This document shows positions 1-11,360 of a stretch of DNA of 64,000 nt, piece by piece. The position numbers were made by a program, and so were the translations under genes. The DNA is taken from positions 13,100,001 to 13,164,000 of the forward strand of contig NC_083607.1 in the NCBI RefSeq assembly GCF_029168945.1, read 5' to 3'. How positions within the stretch are numbered: the stretch's first letter is position 1; the number at the start of each line of letters is the position of its first letter. The DNA comes from Cannabis sativa (Eukaryota > Streptophyta > Magnoliopsida > Rosales > Cannabaceae). The notes under the pieces are model-generated. The model did not search any database. It saw only the letters and a program-made list of their open reading frames with translations, and was not told the origin of the DNA.

Positions 1-175
1 ATCCAAGTACACCCGATCGGAATACTACCATTCCAAAGTTTTTTTATGCTTGTTTTTATGTTCTTTATTTTTTTTTTTTTGTTGTTTTAGTAGTGTTTTC
101 TTATATTTTTTTATAGAATTGAAAATCCAAGTACACCCGATCAGAATTCTACCATTCCAGAGTTATAAACTCTGG
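1..175. repeat. Two direct copies of a repeat inside the MULE
   Basis: The segment beginning ATCCAAGTACACCCGATC at position 1 recurs at about 126, so the period is roughly 125 bp. The same motif appears twice, inverted, at 51160-51360 in the other MULE copy, so the duplication is older than either copy. Confidence 0.6.
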
Positions 176-236
176 TTATTACTCTGTTATTGAAGATATT
201 AAAAAAATTCTTACTGAAACCCAATTAAATATGTTT

Positions 237-661
237 TCAAAAACTGCATTGGAAGTTGTTTTTGATTTCGTAGTAGCTTTAAACTTTCTTCAGTGTTTCC
301 TTGTCTTTGTATGCCTGACCTTTTTCAACTTCTGGGTGGTGTTTGTCTGTTATTAGCTTCGCATTGTTGATGTCGATTTTTGGATCTAGTTTTTTACTGT
401 TCTTTTCAAGTTTTTCTACCATTTTTTTTAAGCAACCAGCTTCGCATAGTCAACTATGTCGAATTTTTCGTTTTCAAATTCTCTTGTTTTTTAACTCTCC
501 TCCTTCTTCTAATTGGTGTTCCAATGTGTATGATTCGGTTGTTGTTGTGTTGTTTTCAAGTATTGTTGTGTTGTTTTCAAGCATTGTCACATTCTCTTGA
601 AATAATTATGTTCTTTTTCCCATTGTCCATTGCTCTTTATGAGAACTGATATAGATTCCAT
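237..661 (-). pseudogene. MULE transposase N-terminal domain, broken
   Basis: Read on the minus strand from the ATG at 661, the product begins MESISVLIKSNGQWEKEHN, the usual opening of plant MULE transposases (MuDR N-terminal domain). Further along it has a stretch of the type KDKETLKK..SYYEIKNNFQ, which is the conserved region before the zinc-binding part of MuDR proteins. An in-frame TAA interrupts that stretch and a TGA at about 237 closes the frame. The catalytic DDE domain is absent. The homologous remnant at 50165-50587 lacks the IKNNFQ end, so each copy keeps a different part. The domain assignment is by motif and is fairly sure; the gene is dead. Confidence 0.55.
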
Positions 662-1016
662 GTCCTATCATTTTTCACAATATTTCATTTACATGGCCTT
701 TTTTTCATATAAAACAACAGTAAAATAACACTACAAAACAGTAATTTGTTGTTGATTTAGTAATTTTTTCTCTTTCTCAGATTTTATGATTTTTTCCTAG
801 TGTTTCTATTATTCTGGTGTTGATTTGTCCGTCCCCAACCATGAAGGAGAGGTGCTTTTTGTGTGTTGTTACTGTTTACAGTATAAAAGTAAATATATTG
901 GGCCTGTGCAGTATAAAAGATATAAAAATGGGCTTGGACAGTAAAAGTGTAAAGTTTATCGTGTCCCAATATTTTTGAAAACATTTGGTAAAAAACAGTA
1001 TCTTTGTAAGTTTCCC

Positions 1017-1049
1017 TTACTCTTTTGACCTCAGCCCAATTAAAGATAT
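1017..1049. other. Short spacer between MULE end and tandem repeat
   Basis: Nothing recognisable. The expected 9-bp target duplication of the MULE cannot be tested because its other end is outside the window. Confidence 0.3.
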
Positions 1050-1722
1050 GGCACCATTTTTTGTAAAATATTTACATTTTAACGTTTAAAGATTTTTTTT
1101 TACATTTTTACGGTTTTCCAAAAAATAACACGAAAATCACATAAAATCAACAAGAAAACTACATAAAAGTAACATCAAAATAACGTCAAAATAACAACAA
1201 TAAATTAACAAGATTACAACGTAAAAAAACCGTATTTTTTGTAAATAAAATAAAAAAAAATCGTAAAAATGTTTAAAATTCCGTGAAACCGTATTTTTGT
1301 AATTTTTTTGTTGTTTTTATGTTTTTGTGAAATAATGTGCACTTTCACTAGTAAATTACCCAATTTTAGTTTGGGATAATTACATAAGGCACCATTTTTT
1401 GTAAAAAAAATTACATTTTTTACGTTTAAAGATTTTTTTTATATATTTTTACGGTTTTCCATAAAAGTAACATGAAAACAACAAGAAAACTACATAAAAG
1501 TAACATAAAAATAACATCTAAATAACAAAAAAAAAATGACATACAGATAACAAAAAATCAACAACAAATTAACAAGAGTACAACATAAAAAGATCGCATT
1601 TTCTGTAAATAAAATAAAAAAATCATAAAAATATTTAAAATTTCGTAAAACCGTATTTTTGTAATTTTTTTATTATTTTGTGTATTTGTGAAATTATCCA
1701 TTTTAGTTTTGGGTGGTGCTTC
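1050..1722. repeat. Tandem duplication, two copies of about 335 bp, AT-rich
   Basis: GGCACCATTTTTTGTAAA starts copies at about 1050 and 1387, and the two run in parallel for about 335 bp. Each copy contains a loose internal palindrome (ACATTTTTACGGTTTT near the start, CGTAAAAATGTTTAAAAT near the end) and A-rich runs of the type AACAACAAATTAACAAGA. The internal palindrome suggests a small TIR or foldback element that was duplicated in tandem. No coding capacity. Confidence 0.6.
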
Positions 1723-3652
1723 ACCTAATATATATATATAAATTTTGCTGGGTATCTTATTTTAACTAAGTCAATGATTATGTATAGGTTTGGTTATTGT
1801 CTCAACTGGTGGACTTTAGTGGATTATAGAAAGAAAAAATGAGTCTTTATTTAAAAAAATGTGGTACTTTTCAAAATTAGAAAAAAAAAATATATGAAAT
1901 TTTAGAAGATTTTTTTTTGGCCCTTGAGCTTGGTAAGCCCTAGACACATGCCTAGCCTGCCTATGCCCAGAGTCGAGCTTGCCAGTTCTGGGCCAATTGT
2001 AGCTGTTGAGTTGGCATAATATAAAATCTAATAGCTGGAACCATGTCCCATTAAATTAATAATACTTTATAATATTAATTTAGAAAGTTAAGGATAAAAA
2101 TAAGATGTCACCGGTTGGTATTGAGCTTTAATTTATCCTTTGAATTTATTTTTGTCAACTTTATTGTTTTTCCCGCAGTTGAAGTGACTGAGCTTCATCT
2201 ACTCTATACTCTTCTCTTCCCATTTTCATTATTTCTCTTAAATTTGTCTATACGCAAGGGAATTCGATTCACTCTAGTTCATCTATACCAAAGGCAAAGG
2301 GAGTGATCATACCAAAGTCGACGAGGGGCTCTTACACATTCTAGAGAAAGTAATAAAGCTTATTCAAGGTATTTTGCATGGATTTGATTATTTTTTATAA
2401 TGTAAATTGGGAATTTCTGCTAGGGCTAGGATTTTTTCTTCTGAGTATGGTTTTTTTTTTTATTATTATAATAGAGAAGTTGATCATCAAAGATTTGATC
2501 TTTTTTCAACCCATTTTACCTCAAACTAGATTGGGTCGTGATTTTCATTGCATGTTTTATGAGATTGTATTATGAATATCTTTTAAAAGGTCTAGGTACC
2601 GTATGTAAATGGATTTGGCTATGTCCTCTATTAGTTTAATTTGATTTTTAGTAGCAGTCGAAATCGATATTTTTCTTTCTTTTATATAGTTTAAATTCGT
2701 AAGATTTCGCTTAGTTTGCATTTTTGATAAGATTGACCTATTATCAATTTATTTTATATCGAATTTTGATTGTGAAAAGAAAACTAACCTTCTGAGATAG
2801 TTTGATTATCATGCAATTTTTTCCATTTTTTATTGTTGAGTTTGTTGAAGAGAATGATCATTATAAATAGCATGGAGAATGCATATTTTACTTGGAGTTA
2901 TTTTTTGTGGTGAATGTGTTTACTACTTGTTAAATGGATGTTTCAACTTGTTATTGCATAATCATAAAACAGTTGGATTAAATGATAACTAATTATGTTG
3001 TTTAGCGATTAGTAGGTATTTATCGAAATTTTTGGAAACTAATTAAATAAAAGCTTTAGGAATTAAATAACTATTAAATAAATGAGACAAAGAATTTTAT
3101 GTGGTTCTGACATTAATTATCCCTAGTCCACGAGTCAATATATTGTGGTGTTTACAATGAAACCCTAACTCTGGTTCTCTAGGTTTCTCTTGAAGAAGAT
3201 GAAAGCTTAGAGAGTGTTTTAGCAAAGCTTCGGCTATGTAATTTTTTCATCCCACCTTTGTGAAGAAATACAGGAACTTATATAGGCTTAAGTACTGGTA
3301 TAGGCATACCCATGACCTGCCTAGGGTTTCTTGTTAAAAGCCCACCCACTATTGGAGTAAAATACATAAAAAATACTGACTATTGGGCCCCCAAGAGGGC
3401 TCTTTCTCGTGGGGCAAAGGGTCCGTACAGCTAGGACCATTGTTGGTGCAGAATACGTGTCGAGTGGAGGTTGCACCTGGTAGACAAAACGCTTAGAGGA
3501 GCCGCCAGACAGAAAGGTGTATTCAGAGTAGGTGTGCACACTGCCATGTTATGACACGGGGGACAAGATTTGATCTTGTGTCAGAAAAGTATAACTGTCA
3601 CAAGAGTCATTCGAGTCTCGTTTCATGACAAGCTTTTGGTTTTTCTTGTGCA
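1723..3652. other. Non-coding stretch without recognised gene
   Basis: AT-rich, with only short chance frames. A short (TA)n run lies at about 1725-1740. The part from about 3080 to 3650 is richer in GC and has the texture of an old retrotransposon LTR or leader, but I found no partner for it in the window. Confidence 0.4.
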
Positions 3653-3657
3653 ATTGG

Positions 3658-5354
3658 TGTAAAGACCGTTAGCTTTTATTTGGAAATTAGCAGATAATTA
3701 GGGTTTCATTATGAAACTTGGTTATTAGCTTTGAATTATTAATTTATGATGATTTATTTGAATTCAGAATGCATTTTATATGTCATATATACAAATTTCA
3801 TAATTTTGCATGTTTTATGCCCTGCAACATTGGAATGTGGTGTTTGGCTATTAGAATCACATCCTAGTACTTTTAGTATAGCTGGGCAGTATAATTAGAC
3901 ATTGGGAATGTCAGAAATAGTTGAGATTTTAGAATTGACAAAAATACCCCTAAGTGACCTTTTATGATTTTGTGTAGAAGAGGCAAAATGATCATTTTGT
4001 CAAATCATGTTTTGTCTTTTGTGGGTTTATATTATGTTTAATAATCAGATTTTTAATTCAATTTAAGCTGATATTTATTTAAAAAAAAAAAACAAACCTT
4101 TAATTCATTTATTCAAAATTAGAAAATACATGAAAAAGACTCTCTTTCAACTCTCTCCTTCTCTATCTCGAAATCCCTAGAACAAGCTAGGGTTTGATGT
4201 GTTTTTCTGAAATTTGAGCTAGTTTCATAAGGATTTTGGTGGTCTCAAGCTCTAGGTAAGCTTCTAGTAAATCCTTCTTGATTTTCTTGAGTTTGAAGTT
4301 AAGAATTTTGTATGATTTTGATAAATTGAGTTATGTAGCTGTTGTTAGTGTTTGGTTTTGTTTTCAGAAGTTTATTTATGTTTAGATATGTTGATTCAAG
4401 CATGTTTTGATGTCTATTAGTATATTTAAGCAAGTGTTGAGTTTTAGAACTCAAACTTGGAGCTTTGATGGTGATTTTAGATTCTGAGCTTGGTAATGGT
4501 TTTATTGCTTGGAAAATATTTATTAGGGTATATTATGCAGGTCTTGAAAGCTTGCTTAAGTTTGGAATCGATTTGGTTAGGCTTTGAATTTTTTGGGGTT
4601 TTCTGGGTAAAACCAGCTAACTGGTTTTACAATGCCTGTAAAACCGGTTACCCAGATTTTGCAGCAGGGTTTCCCGAAAAATTCATGTGGTCGACTCGTT
4701 CTAGTTTCAGAGCCTGCCATATTAAGTTATGGTAGATAGGGTTTTGGTTTAAAACCTAAGTCCCCGGTTGTGATTTAGCGTGTCACTTATCCATGTTGTT
4801 ATCGATGTGATTTAGGAGCCTGTAATTCGTCGAGCTGTTGTTCCACTCAGGTTGACCGGCACACCTGAATTCAGAATTGAGGTAAGATTAGTATAATGTC
4901 ATGCATATGTTATTACATGTTTAACATACATGTTGTTTATGCCTGTTAGATTACATTGATAGCAGTAATAGTATACTTAGAGTTGTATTGAATACTGATA
5001 AATGTATCTTTGCTGAAATACTGATCGATGATGTCACATCAATATGGCTAGAGTATGACTAGCATATTAAGTATAGGCTGACATTATGGTCGATAGTATT
5101 GTTGTATGAACGTTCTAGACTTAGTACCGTGTGGGAAACGGGGATAGGGTTATGATCGGGTGTATGGGCGTCAAGTTATAACTCGGGATATTAGTATGTT
5201 TTATGTTATGCTTTTCTTACTGAGTCTGTTGACTCACAGTGTTATTTCCATGTGTGGGTAAGGGCAAGGCTAAAGCTGAGGAACCGTGAGAGCGAGCAGG
5301 TGAAGATTATACATGTTGGGGCGGTTAGGCCTGGAGCGTACGATCTTTGGGACA
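3658..5354 (+). repeat. 5' LTR of T2, 3' end deleted
   Basis: It aligns with the 3' LTR of T2 (16448-17857 joined to 27628-28184), both running through AAAGACC/GATC..GTTAG, the GTGATTTAGCGTGTCAC block and TGAGTCTGTTGACTCA (5221-5236). It stops at about 5354, after 'TTTGGGACA', where sequence of the copia A LTR takes over. About 270 bp of LTR end are missing. Confidence 0.8.
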
Positions 5355-7092
5355 TCAGATCTCTAACCCTTGTATCCTTTCTGTCGCAGAGTATAATCAA
5401 GATCTGAACCTGGATCTCTTTCTCTGAATCTTTGATGCTGAAACTCCTTTTGCTGAAGATCTTTCTTCACGATCTTCCTCACTATGATTGAGGTATTGCT
5501 TGCTGTGTGTGGGCACTACTCTAATCACTAAGGGTTTCGAAATATTAAGGAAGAAGAGAGAGAGAGAGAGTGACGGACAAAGGTAGAGAGAGAGGCTCAG
5601 GTTTTTCTGAATGAGAAGTGTAATTTTCCTGAAGCCTTCACTACCTATTTATAGCATTCCACTAGGGTTAGGTTTGAATTATTTGGCATTAAAATAATGA
5701 AAATATCAGAGGATAATACCTAAAAAAGTGGCCGGCCATGGCTTATTGGATTTGGGCCTCACTTTTTACAATTTTGCAGTTTTATCACTTTTGTATCTGA
5801 TTTTCTCAAAAACGCCAATTTTTAAATTCAACCATTTAAATGTCAATTCTAACTATTTAATAACTATAAATAATTATTAAATAATATTGTCATTTATCAT
5901 ATTTATTAATTGAACCATACAAAGTATCATAATTAATAAATATGCCCCTAACAACTCTTTCTTTACAATTTCGCCCTTACTTAGTGAAAAATTCACAAAT
6001 AGACATAGTCTAACTTGAGAATTATAATTGATTAATCAAAACCAATTACATGAGTCTTACAAGCAATATTATCTCAACTAGTGTGGGGACCATGGGTCTA
6101 TATAACCGAGCTTCAAATAAGTAGACCATGAATTTATTACTAAAATTCACTAATTTATTAATTCTTCGTTGAATCCACGCATAGAACTTAGAATTGCACT
6201 CTCAGTATATAGAATGATCTATATGTTCCACCATATAGACACATCATTAGTTATCCATTGTTATAATCCTAATTTGATCAATGATCCTCTATATGAATGA
6301 TCTACACTGTAAAGGGATTAGATTACCGTTACACCCTACTATGTATTTTATCCTTAAAACACTTGACCCCGTATAAATGATATTTCAGCTTATGTGAAAT
6401 GAGTACTCCACCATTTCTTTTCGTTTGGTCAAGCTCGAAGGAGATCATCCTTTGCTTACTATTCGCCAGATAGAAGCTATAGATTCCATGTTTATGTAAC
6501 CGCTCCCACTCAATTGCACTACCGTGTTCCCAAAATGTACGTATCACCCTGACCTAAAAGTAGGCTTAACTAACAAATCAAAGAACACGAATAGCCTCTT
6601 GAGATTGAACCTAATCATAACAGGATTAAGATCATTTGATCTAGGATCAACTAGGCGATATTGACTTGAATAGATTTTACGGTAAGTTTAATAAATCTAA
6701 GTCAAAGTTCAATATCGGTCCCTTCCGATGCATACTCCATGCATCCAACCTGAGCTTTACTTTAACCAATGTTCTGGAAAGAACATAGCATTTCTCCAAA
6801 TGCAAGTAAACTCTTGTTGTAGATTATCATATCAGTAAAACCCCGTGTCTGATAAATCTAGGAAACTTTATTCACATATTCATGTTTACTTTCCAAAGTG
6901 ATGACAACACAATAAACAGGATCAAGTATGTGAAAAGGGTTTCAGATGAATTTATAAATCAAATAGACAAGCAGTTGATAAAGTGAACCAAAACATACAC
7001 AAATGAATGAAAAATACTTCTGTTTCTTTATTGATGTTAAATAAAATGGATGACATTGAAATTGAGTTTTATTTAGGGCATAAAACCCAACA
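5355..7092 (-). repeat. 3' LTR (element sense) of copia A, about 150 bp missing
   Basis: It is nearly identical to 13596-15331 and ends in GGGCATAAAACCCAACA at 7092. The following AACTCCCACTTGCAC is the complement of a copia polypurine tract (AAGTGGGAG). The start is truncated: the first 150 bp of the LTR (compare 13445-13595) are absent at the junction with the T2 LTR. Confidence 0.85.
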
Positions 7093-7121
7093 AACTCCCA
7101 CTTGCACTAATATAAAACTAA

Positions 7122-8630
7122 TCAGTACATATCAATTAATCCTAAATTCTGACGGTGCTTTTCAAATGCTTTCACGGCCAAGACTTTGGTAAATGGATCA
7201 GCTAGGTTGTCCTCTGTGTCTACTTTCTCAACTAATACATCCCCTCTTGCCACGTATTCTCTGATAATGTGATACTTCCTTTCAATGTGTTTGCTTCTCT
7301 TGTGGCTTCGAGGTTCTTTACTGTTTGCTATTGCTCCATTGTTATCACAAAGTAGGACCAGAGGCTTTTCCATTCCAGGAACGACACCTATACTGGTGAA
7401 GAACTTTCTTAGCCAGACAAGTTCTTTAGCAGCTTCGGCTGCAGCTATGTATTCAGCTTCCATAGTCGAGTCCGATATCGCAGTTTGTTTTGCACTTCTC
7501 CAAACCACTGCTCCACCCCCAAGAGTAAACACCATCCCAGATGTAGATTTCTTGTCTTCAAGACTTGCCTGAAAATTTGAATCAGTGTAGCCTATGGGAT
7601 TTAAAGCACCACCCTTGTAGACTAACACAAGATTCCTTGTACTCTTTAAGTATTTCAGAATATACTTAACTGCATTCCAATGTTCATGTCCTGGATTAGA
7701 CTGATACATGCTCACGATTCCAACTGCATAGCAGATGTCAGGTCTAGTGCATAACATTGCATACATTAGACTTCCAACTGCAGAAGCATAGGGAATTTTT
7801 GCCATGTCCTCTATCTCTTGAGGATCAGTCGGAGACTGTTCCTTAGATAGACGAATATCATATCTAGAAGGCATTTTTGCCCCATTGGTGTTATTCATGG
7901 AGAATCTCTCTAAAACTTTGTCAATGTAGGTTGTTTGAGAGAGAGCAAGAGATCTGTTCTTCCAGTTTTTGATAATCTGAATACCAAGAACATAGGCTGC
8001 TTCACCCAAATCTTTCTTATCGAATTGAGTGTTGAGCCATTCCTTGATGTGAGTCATTTTCTTGACATTGTTTCCAATAATCAAAATGTCCTCATCATAA
8101 AGGACCAGGAATACTACTACTTGGTCTTCCTTGAGTTGGTAAACACAAGGTTCATCTTCATTCTGAAGAAAGCTGTAGGTCTTGATGATTTCATCAAACC
8201 TTTTGTTCCAAGAGCGAGAAGCTTGCTTAAGTCCATAGATAGACCTATTTAATTTGCAAACTTTCTTTTCCTGCCCTGGAAGAACATAACCTTCTGGTTG
8301 CTCCATATAGATGGTTTCTTCAAGTACCCCATTAAGGAAGGCAGTCTTGACATCCATTTGCCAGATTTCATAATCGAAAGCAGCAACTATGGAGAGAAGA
8401 CTTCGGATGGATTTGAGCATGGCAACAGGACTAAAAGTTTCCTCATAGTCTACGCCTTCTCTTTGGGTATAACCCTTGGCTACAAGTCTAGCTTTAAAAG
8501 TTTCGACTTCGCCTCCAGCTCCTCTTTTCTTCTTGTAAACCCACTTGCATCCTATCGGATGATAGTCGTCAGGTGCGTCTACATATTCCCAGACTTTGTT
8601 CTTTTTCATGGAATCTATTTCTGAATCCAT
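7122..8630 (-). pseudogene. Copia A reverse transcriptase / RNase H
   Basis: This 502-codon frame carries the copia RT domain (GCKWVYKKKRG, TFKARLVAKGYTQ, WQMDVKTAFLNG, LNRSIYGLKQASRSW) followed by RNase H (ADPFTK near the end; DSTMEAEYIAAAEAAKE in the middle). The catalytic YVDD box reads YDED (minus strand, about 8090): the valine and the first aspartate are both replaced, so the enzyme should be inactive. The frame is continuous with the integrase frame upstream except for one in-frame TAA at 8646-8648. The ATG at 8630 is therefore not a true start; the piece belongs to a polyprotein. The open frame is long enough to suggest decay was fairly recent. Confidence 0.85.
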
Positions 8631-8645
8631 GCCGGCTGACCATCG

Positions 8646-9431
8646 TTACCGTTGCGGACTAGCCATTGCCTGTTTATAGGTTAATGGATCGTCATCAATA
8701 CCGTCACCTACGACCATATTGATTTCACCATCCAAGCCATAACGAGCTGGTTTTGTTGAAACCCTCCCACTCCGACGAGGTGCGGTGATCTTCTGAACAG
8801 AAACTTTAGTAGTAGATTTCTCAGTTGGTTCGACTGAGGGAGTGGGATTGTCTTCTTCACGAGTGGAAGAGGATGGAACATTGGAAGGACTTATATCTGA
8901 AAGCAATTCCTCTAGAACAACTTTACTTTTTGGTTTGTTGTCTTTAATATAGTTCTCTTCAAGGAAAGTAGCATTTATAGAAACAAATACTTTGTTATCC
9001 TTGTGACTATAAAGTAGTCCACCCCTAGTCTCTTTAGAATTTCTGACGAACATGCATACTTCGGTACGTGATTCAAGTTTGCCTTCTTTCTTTCTTAAGA
9101 CATGAGCAGGGCACCCCCAAATTCTGTAGTGGCGTAAACTTGGTGTACGACCATTCCAAAGTTCGACGGGTGTCTTAGGGACTGCTTTAGATGGAACAAC
9201 ATTTAAAATGTCATTTGCCATCTGTATAAGCATATCCATATATTCTCCACCCCTATCAGTTCGCAAGATCTTTAATGATTGACCTAATTGGTTTTGAGCC
9301 AAAGCATGAAACTCCTGAAACTTTTCAAACGTTTCAGATTTCTTTTTCATTAGGTAAAGAAAACTATATCTAGAGAAATCGTCAATGAAAGTGACAAAAT
9401 ACTCATAACCACCTCGGGCTTTGACATTCAA
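8646..9431 (-). pseudogene. Copia A integrase core and C-terminal region, internally deleted
   Basis: The frame begins in the integrase core (GGYEYFVTFIDDFSRY) and contains RTDRGGEY with the second catalytic aspartate. It then jumps to ILNVVPSKAVPKTPVELWNG, omitting roughly 50-60 residues that normally include the third catalytic residue, the glutamate. The C-terminal half keeps the usual 'TPSLRHYRIWGCPAHV' and a Ser/Pro/Thr-rich linker to RT. The 5' end is joined to the preceding frame by a one-base shift at about 9430; the 3' end is an in-frame TAA. The protein could not catalyse integration. Confidence 0.8.
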
Positions 9432-9844
9432 AGGTCGCAGACATCGGAATGCACTAACCCTAGGGGAATTTTGGCACGCTCTCCCTTTGCAGAGAAAGAA
9501 CGTTTAGTCATTTTTCCTTCTAGGCAGGACTCACATACTGGCAGTTCACCTAAGACGACATTTTTCAATGGACCGCCTTTGGCTAGCCTATTGAGTCTAT
9601 CAAAGCCTATATGACCTAAACGTAAATCCCATAGATTAGTTTGATCATCATTATCAATCTCTTTTCTTTTGAGGTTTCTAGGTTTAGCCACATTGAAAAG
9701 TTCACTATTTAGTGAGATTTGTGTATTCGGTCTTAAAACATAAAGCCCTTGTTCCATGGTAGCAACACATATTTGAAATCCATTACGAGAAATTGAACAA
9801 TTTGTACTCGAAAATTCAATATATAAGATTGTGTTTGCAAACAT
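9428..9844 (-). pseudogene. Copia A GAG-pre-integrase / integrase zinc-finger region
   Basis: The frame shows the GAG-pre-integrase signature: LWDLRLGHIGFDRLNRLAKGG, then LPVCESCLEGKMTKRSF, which is the H..H..C..C zinc-binding module before copia integrase. It ends in HSDVCDL, where the first catalytic aspartate lies, and then leaves frame. A one-base loss in the segment encoding this motif separates it from the next frame. It is the middle of the polyprotein, so the ATG at 9844 is internal. Confidence 0.8.
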
Positions 9845-9949
9845 GAGACACTAATTAAGTTTCTACTAAAGTTTGGAATAAACAAAACATTTTCTAAAAT
9901 AAAAATCTTTGTTGAAACTTGATGCGGCCTTTTCCTCTAGCTTTGACCG

Positions 9950-10090
9950 ACACTAACTCGCATCGCCAACTTTAAGCTTTAACTCTCCTGGAAGCAAATT
10001 TTCCCAAGTTTCAAGCAACTGCAGTGAAGAACATACATGGTTAGTAGACCCAGAATCAACAATCCAGACGGATTTTTCGTTCTCTAAAAC
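9950..10090 (-). pseudogene. Copia A protease remnant
   Basis: In minus-strand translation the segment reads about SVWIVDSGSTNHVCSSLQ. The DSG triad is the active site of the copia aspartic protease. The surrounding frame is interrupted on both sides. Short but characteristic, and in the right place between the gag zinc knuckle and the GAG-pre-integrase region. Confidence 0.65.
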
Positions 10091-10149
10091 ACATGATTCA
10101 AAGACAAAAGCATTACCTTCGTTTGAATTGTTTAGAAGCCTGGGACATC

Positions 10150-10667
10150 ATTCTTCTTGATGTCCCTTTTCATTACAATTCGAACATAGAAGATTGTCTG
10201 ATAATTGTACTTGAAGAAGCAGCTTTGCTAGAGCCTTCATGCTTAGTCCTTTTCCTCTGATTATGAATTGCAAACCCAGGGGGACCCATTGCAATCAGAT
10301 TCCGTTCATGGGCTCGTAATTCTGCTTCGAGCTTGTCCATGTCGGAGGAGTTGAAATTGTTGATCATATAAGAAATAACAAATTCATTATACTCCGGAGG
10401 AAGACTATTAAGAATGAGTTGGACCCATTGTTCTCTTGATAAATCAATTCCTAGTAGATTTGCCTTTTGGAACTTCAGATTCATCATCAACAAGTGCAAG
10501 TTTATGCAACTACCAGGATGCATTTTCACACTATAGAGTTCTTTTGTTAAGATACTAACTAGGAGAGGATCGGGGTGAGGGTTATTCATAATGACACTAC
10601 AACACATCAATAAAACAGAAGTAAGGTTTTGGTTCATAAATTCATACACAAGTTCAGAAAATAACAA
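10150..10667 (-). pseudogene. Copia A gag (nucleocapsid) remnant
   Basis: The 164-codon frame 10173-10667 has the copia gag features: EQWVQLILNSLPPEYNEFVISYMIN and SDMDKLEAELRAHE, typical of the UBN2/gag family. Just beyond its stop another frame encodes CSNCNEKGHQEE, a stop, then C, at about 10150-10195. That is a CX2CX4HX4C zinc knuckle with a premature stop. The N-terminal end is ragged; the true gag start is not recognisable. Confidence 0.7.
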
Positions 10668-11153
10668 ATAATCACATATGTTATAGAAATACTAAATCTA
10701 ACATAGTTTATTTTCCAAGGTCTTTCAACAAACTGATACAGTGTCCCGTTTAGGCGAGAGTCAAAGCATCATCCATTGAATAGAGTTGTCAACTCATCTA
10801 AAATGATAATCATTCTAGCAACCTTTTATTCGATCAATATTGGAATTCAGCGTTGTCCCGTTTAGGCGAGAGTCAAGGCAATTCTATCTTATGAGCTTCT
10901 ACCATTGTTTCATAATTTGCAAGTCAAGTATGGTCGCCACCATTAGGGTGATCCATACCATACAAAACACTTACAAACTACTTATCTTTCGAGATTAAAC
11001 GGTGCGAAATTGCTAATGAACGTTCCTCCATTAGGGAGGATTACTCACTACAACAAACTCGATGTAAAACCAACAATGGAGATCGAATGTCTCTTGATTA
11101 AAAGCTCATTATTTAAAAAAAAATATGTATTTCGTATAATCATTTTATTCGAG

Positions 11154-11360
11154 ATTATAATAATGAAAAATTACAAATCAAAGTTGGTTTAAATAAAAAA
11201 TCAACTTTAATTAAATTTCAATTATTATTTAAATTCGAAAAATAAATTCGAATAAATATCGAACAAGTTCCATATTATAATAATGAAAAATTACAAATCA
11301 AAGTTGGTTTAAATAAAAAATCAACTTTAATTAAATTTTAATTATTATTTAAATTCGAAT
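11154..11360. repeat. Direct duplication in copia A leader, period about 120 bp
   Basis: ATTATAATAATGAAAAATTA and the following 70 or so bases occur at about 11154 and again at about 11274, with a single visible change in the compared part. It is absent as a duplication from element B, so it arose in A. Confidence 0.75.

Larger units (their letters stand above)
1..1016 (-). mobile_element. Mutator-like element (MULE), partial copy running off the left edge
   Basis: This block is, in reverse complement, related to 49809-52488. Shared landmarks are the terminal stretch ending in GTAAGTTTCCC at about 1016, the segment around 820-860, a transposase start at 661 on the minus strand, and the 'CAAGTACACCCGATC' repeats at 1-170. 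Only the transposase-side end is inside the window; the other terminus lies to the left. It is clearly non-functional in its coding part. Confidence 0.6.

Noticed and set aside
2115..2575. Short hydrophobic frames at 2115-2306 and 2378-2575
   Set aside because: T-rich DNA always gives Phe/Leu/Ile-rich frames; no motif, no splice context.
10742..10885. TAGGCGAGAGTC repeats as a CRISPR-like array
   Set aside because: Two or three imperfect copies with irregular spacing in a plant retrotransposon leader; not an array of repeats and spacers.
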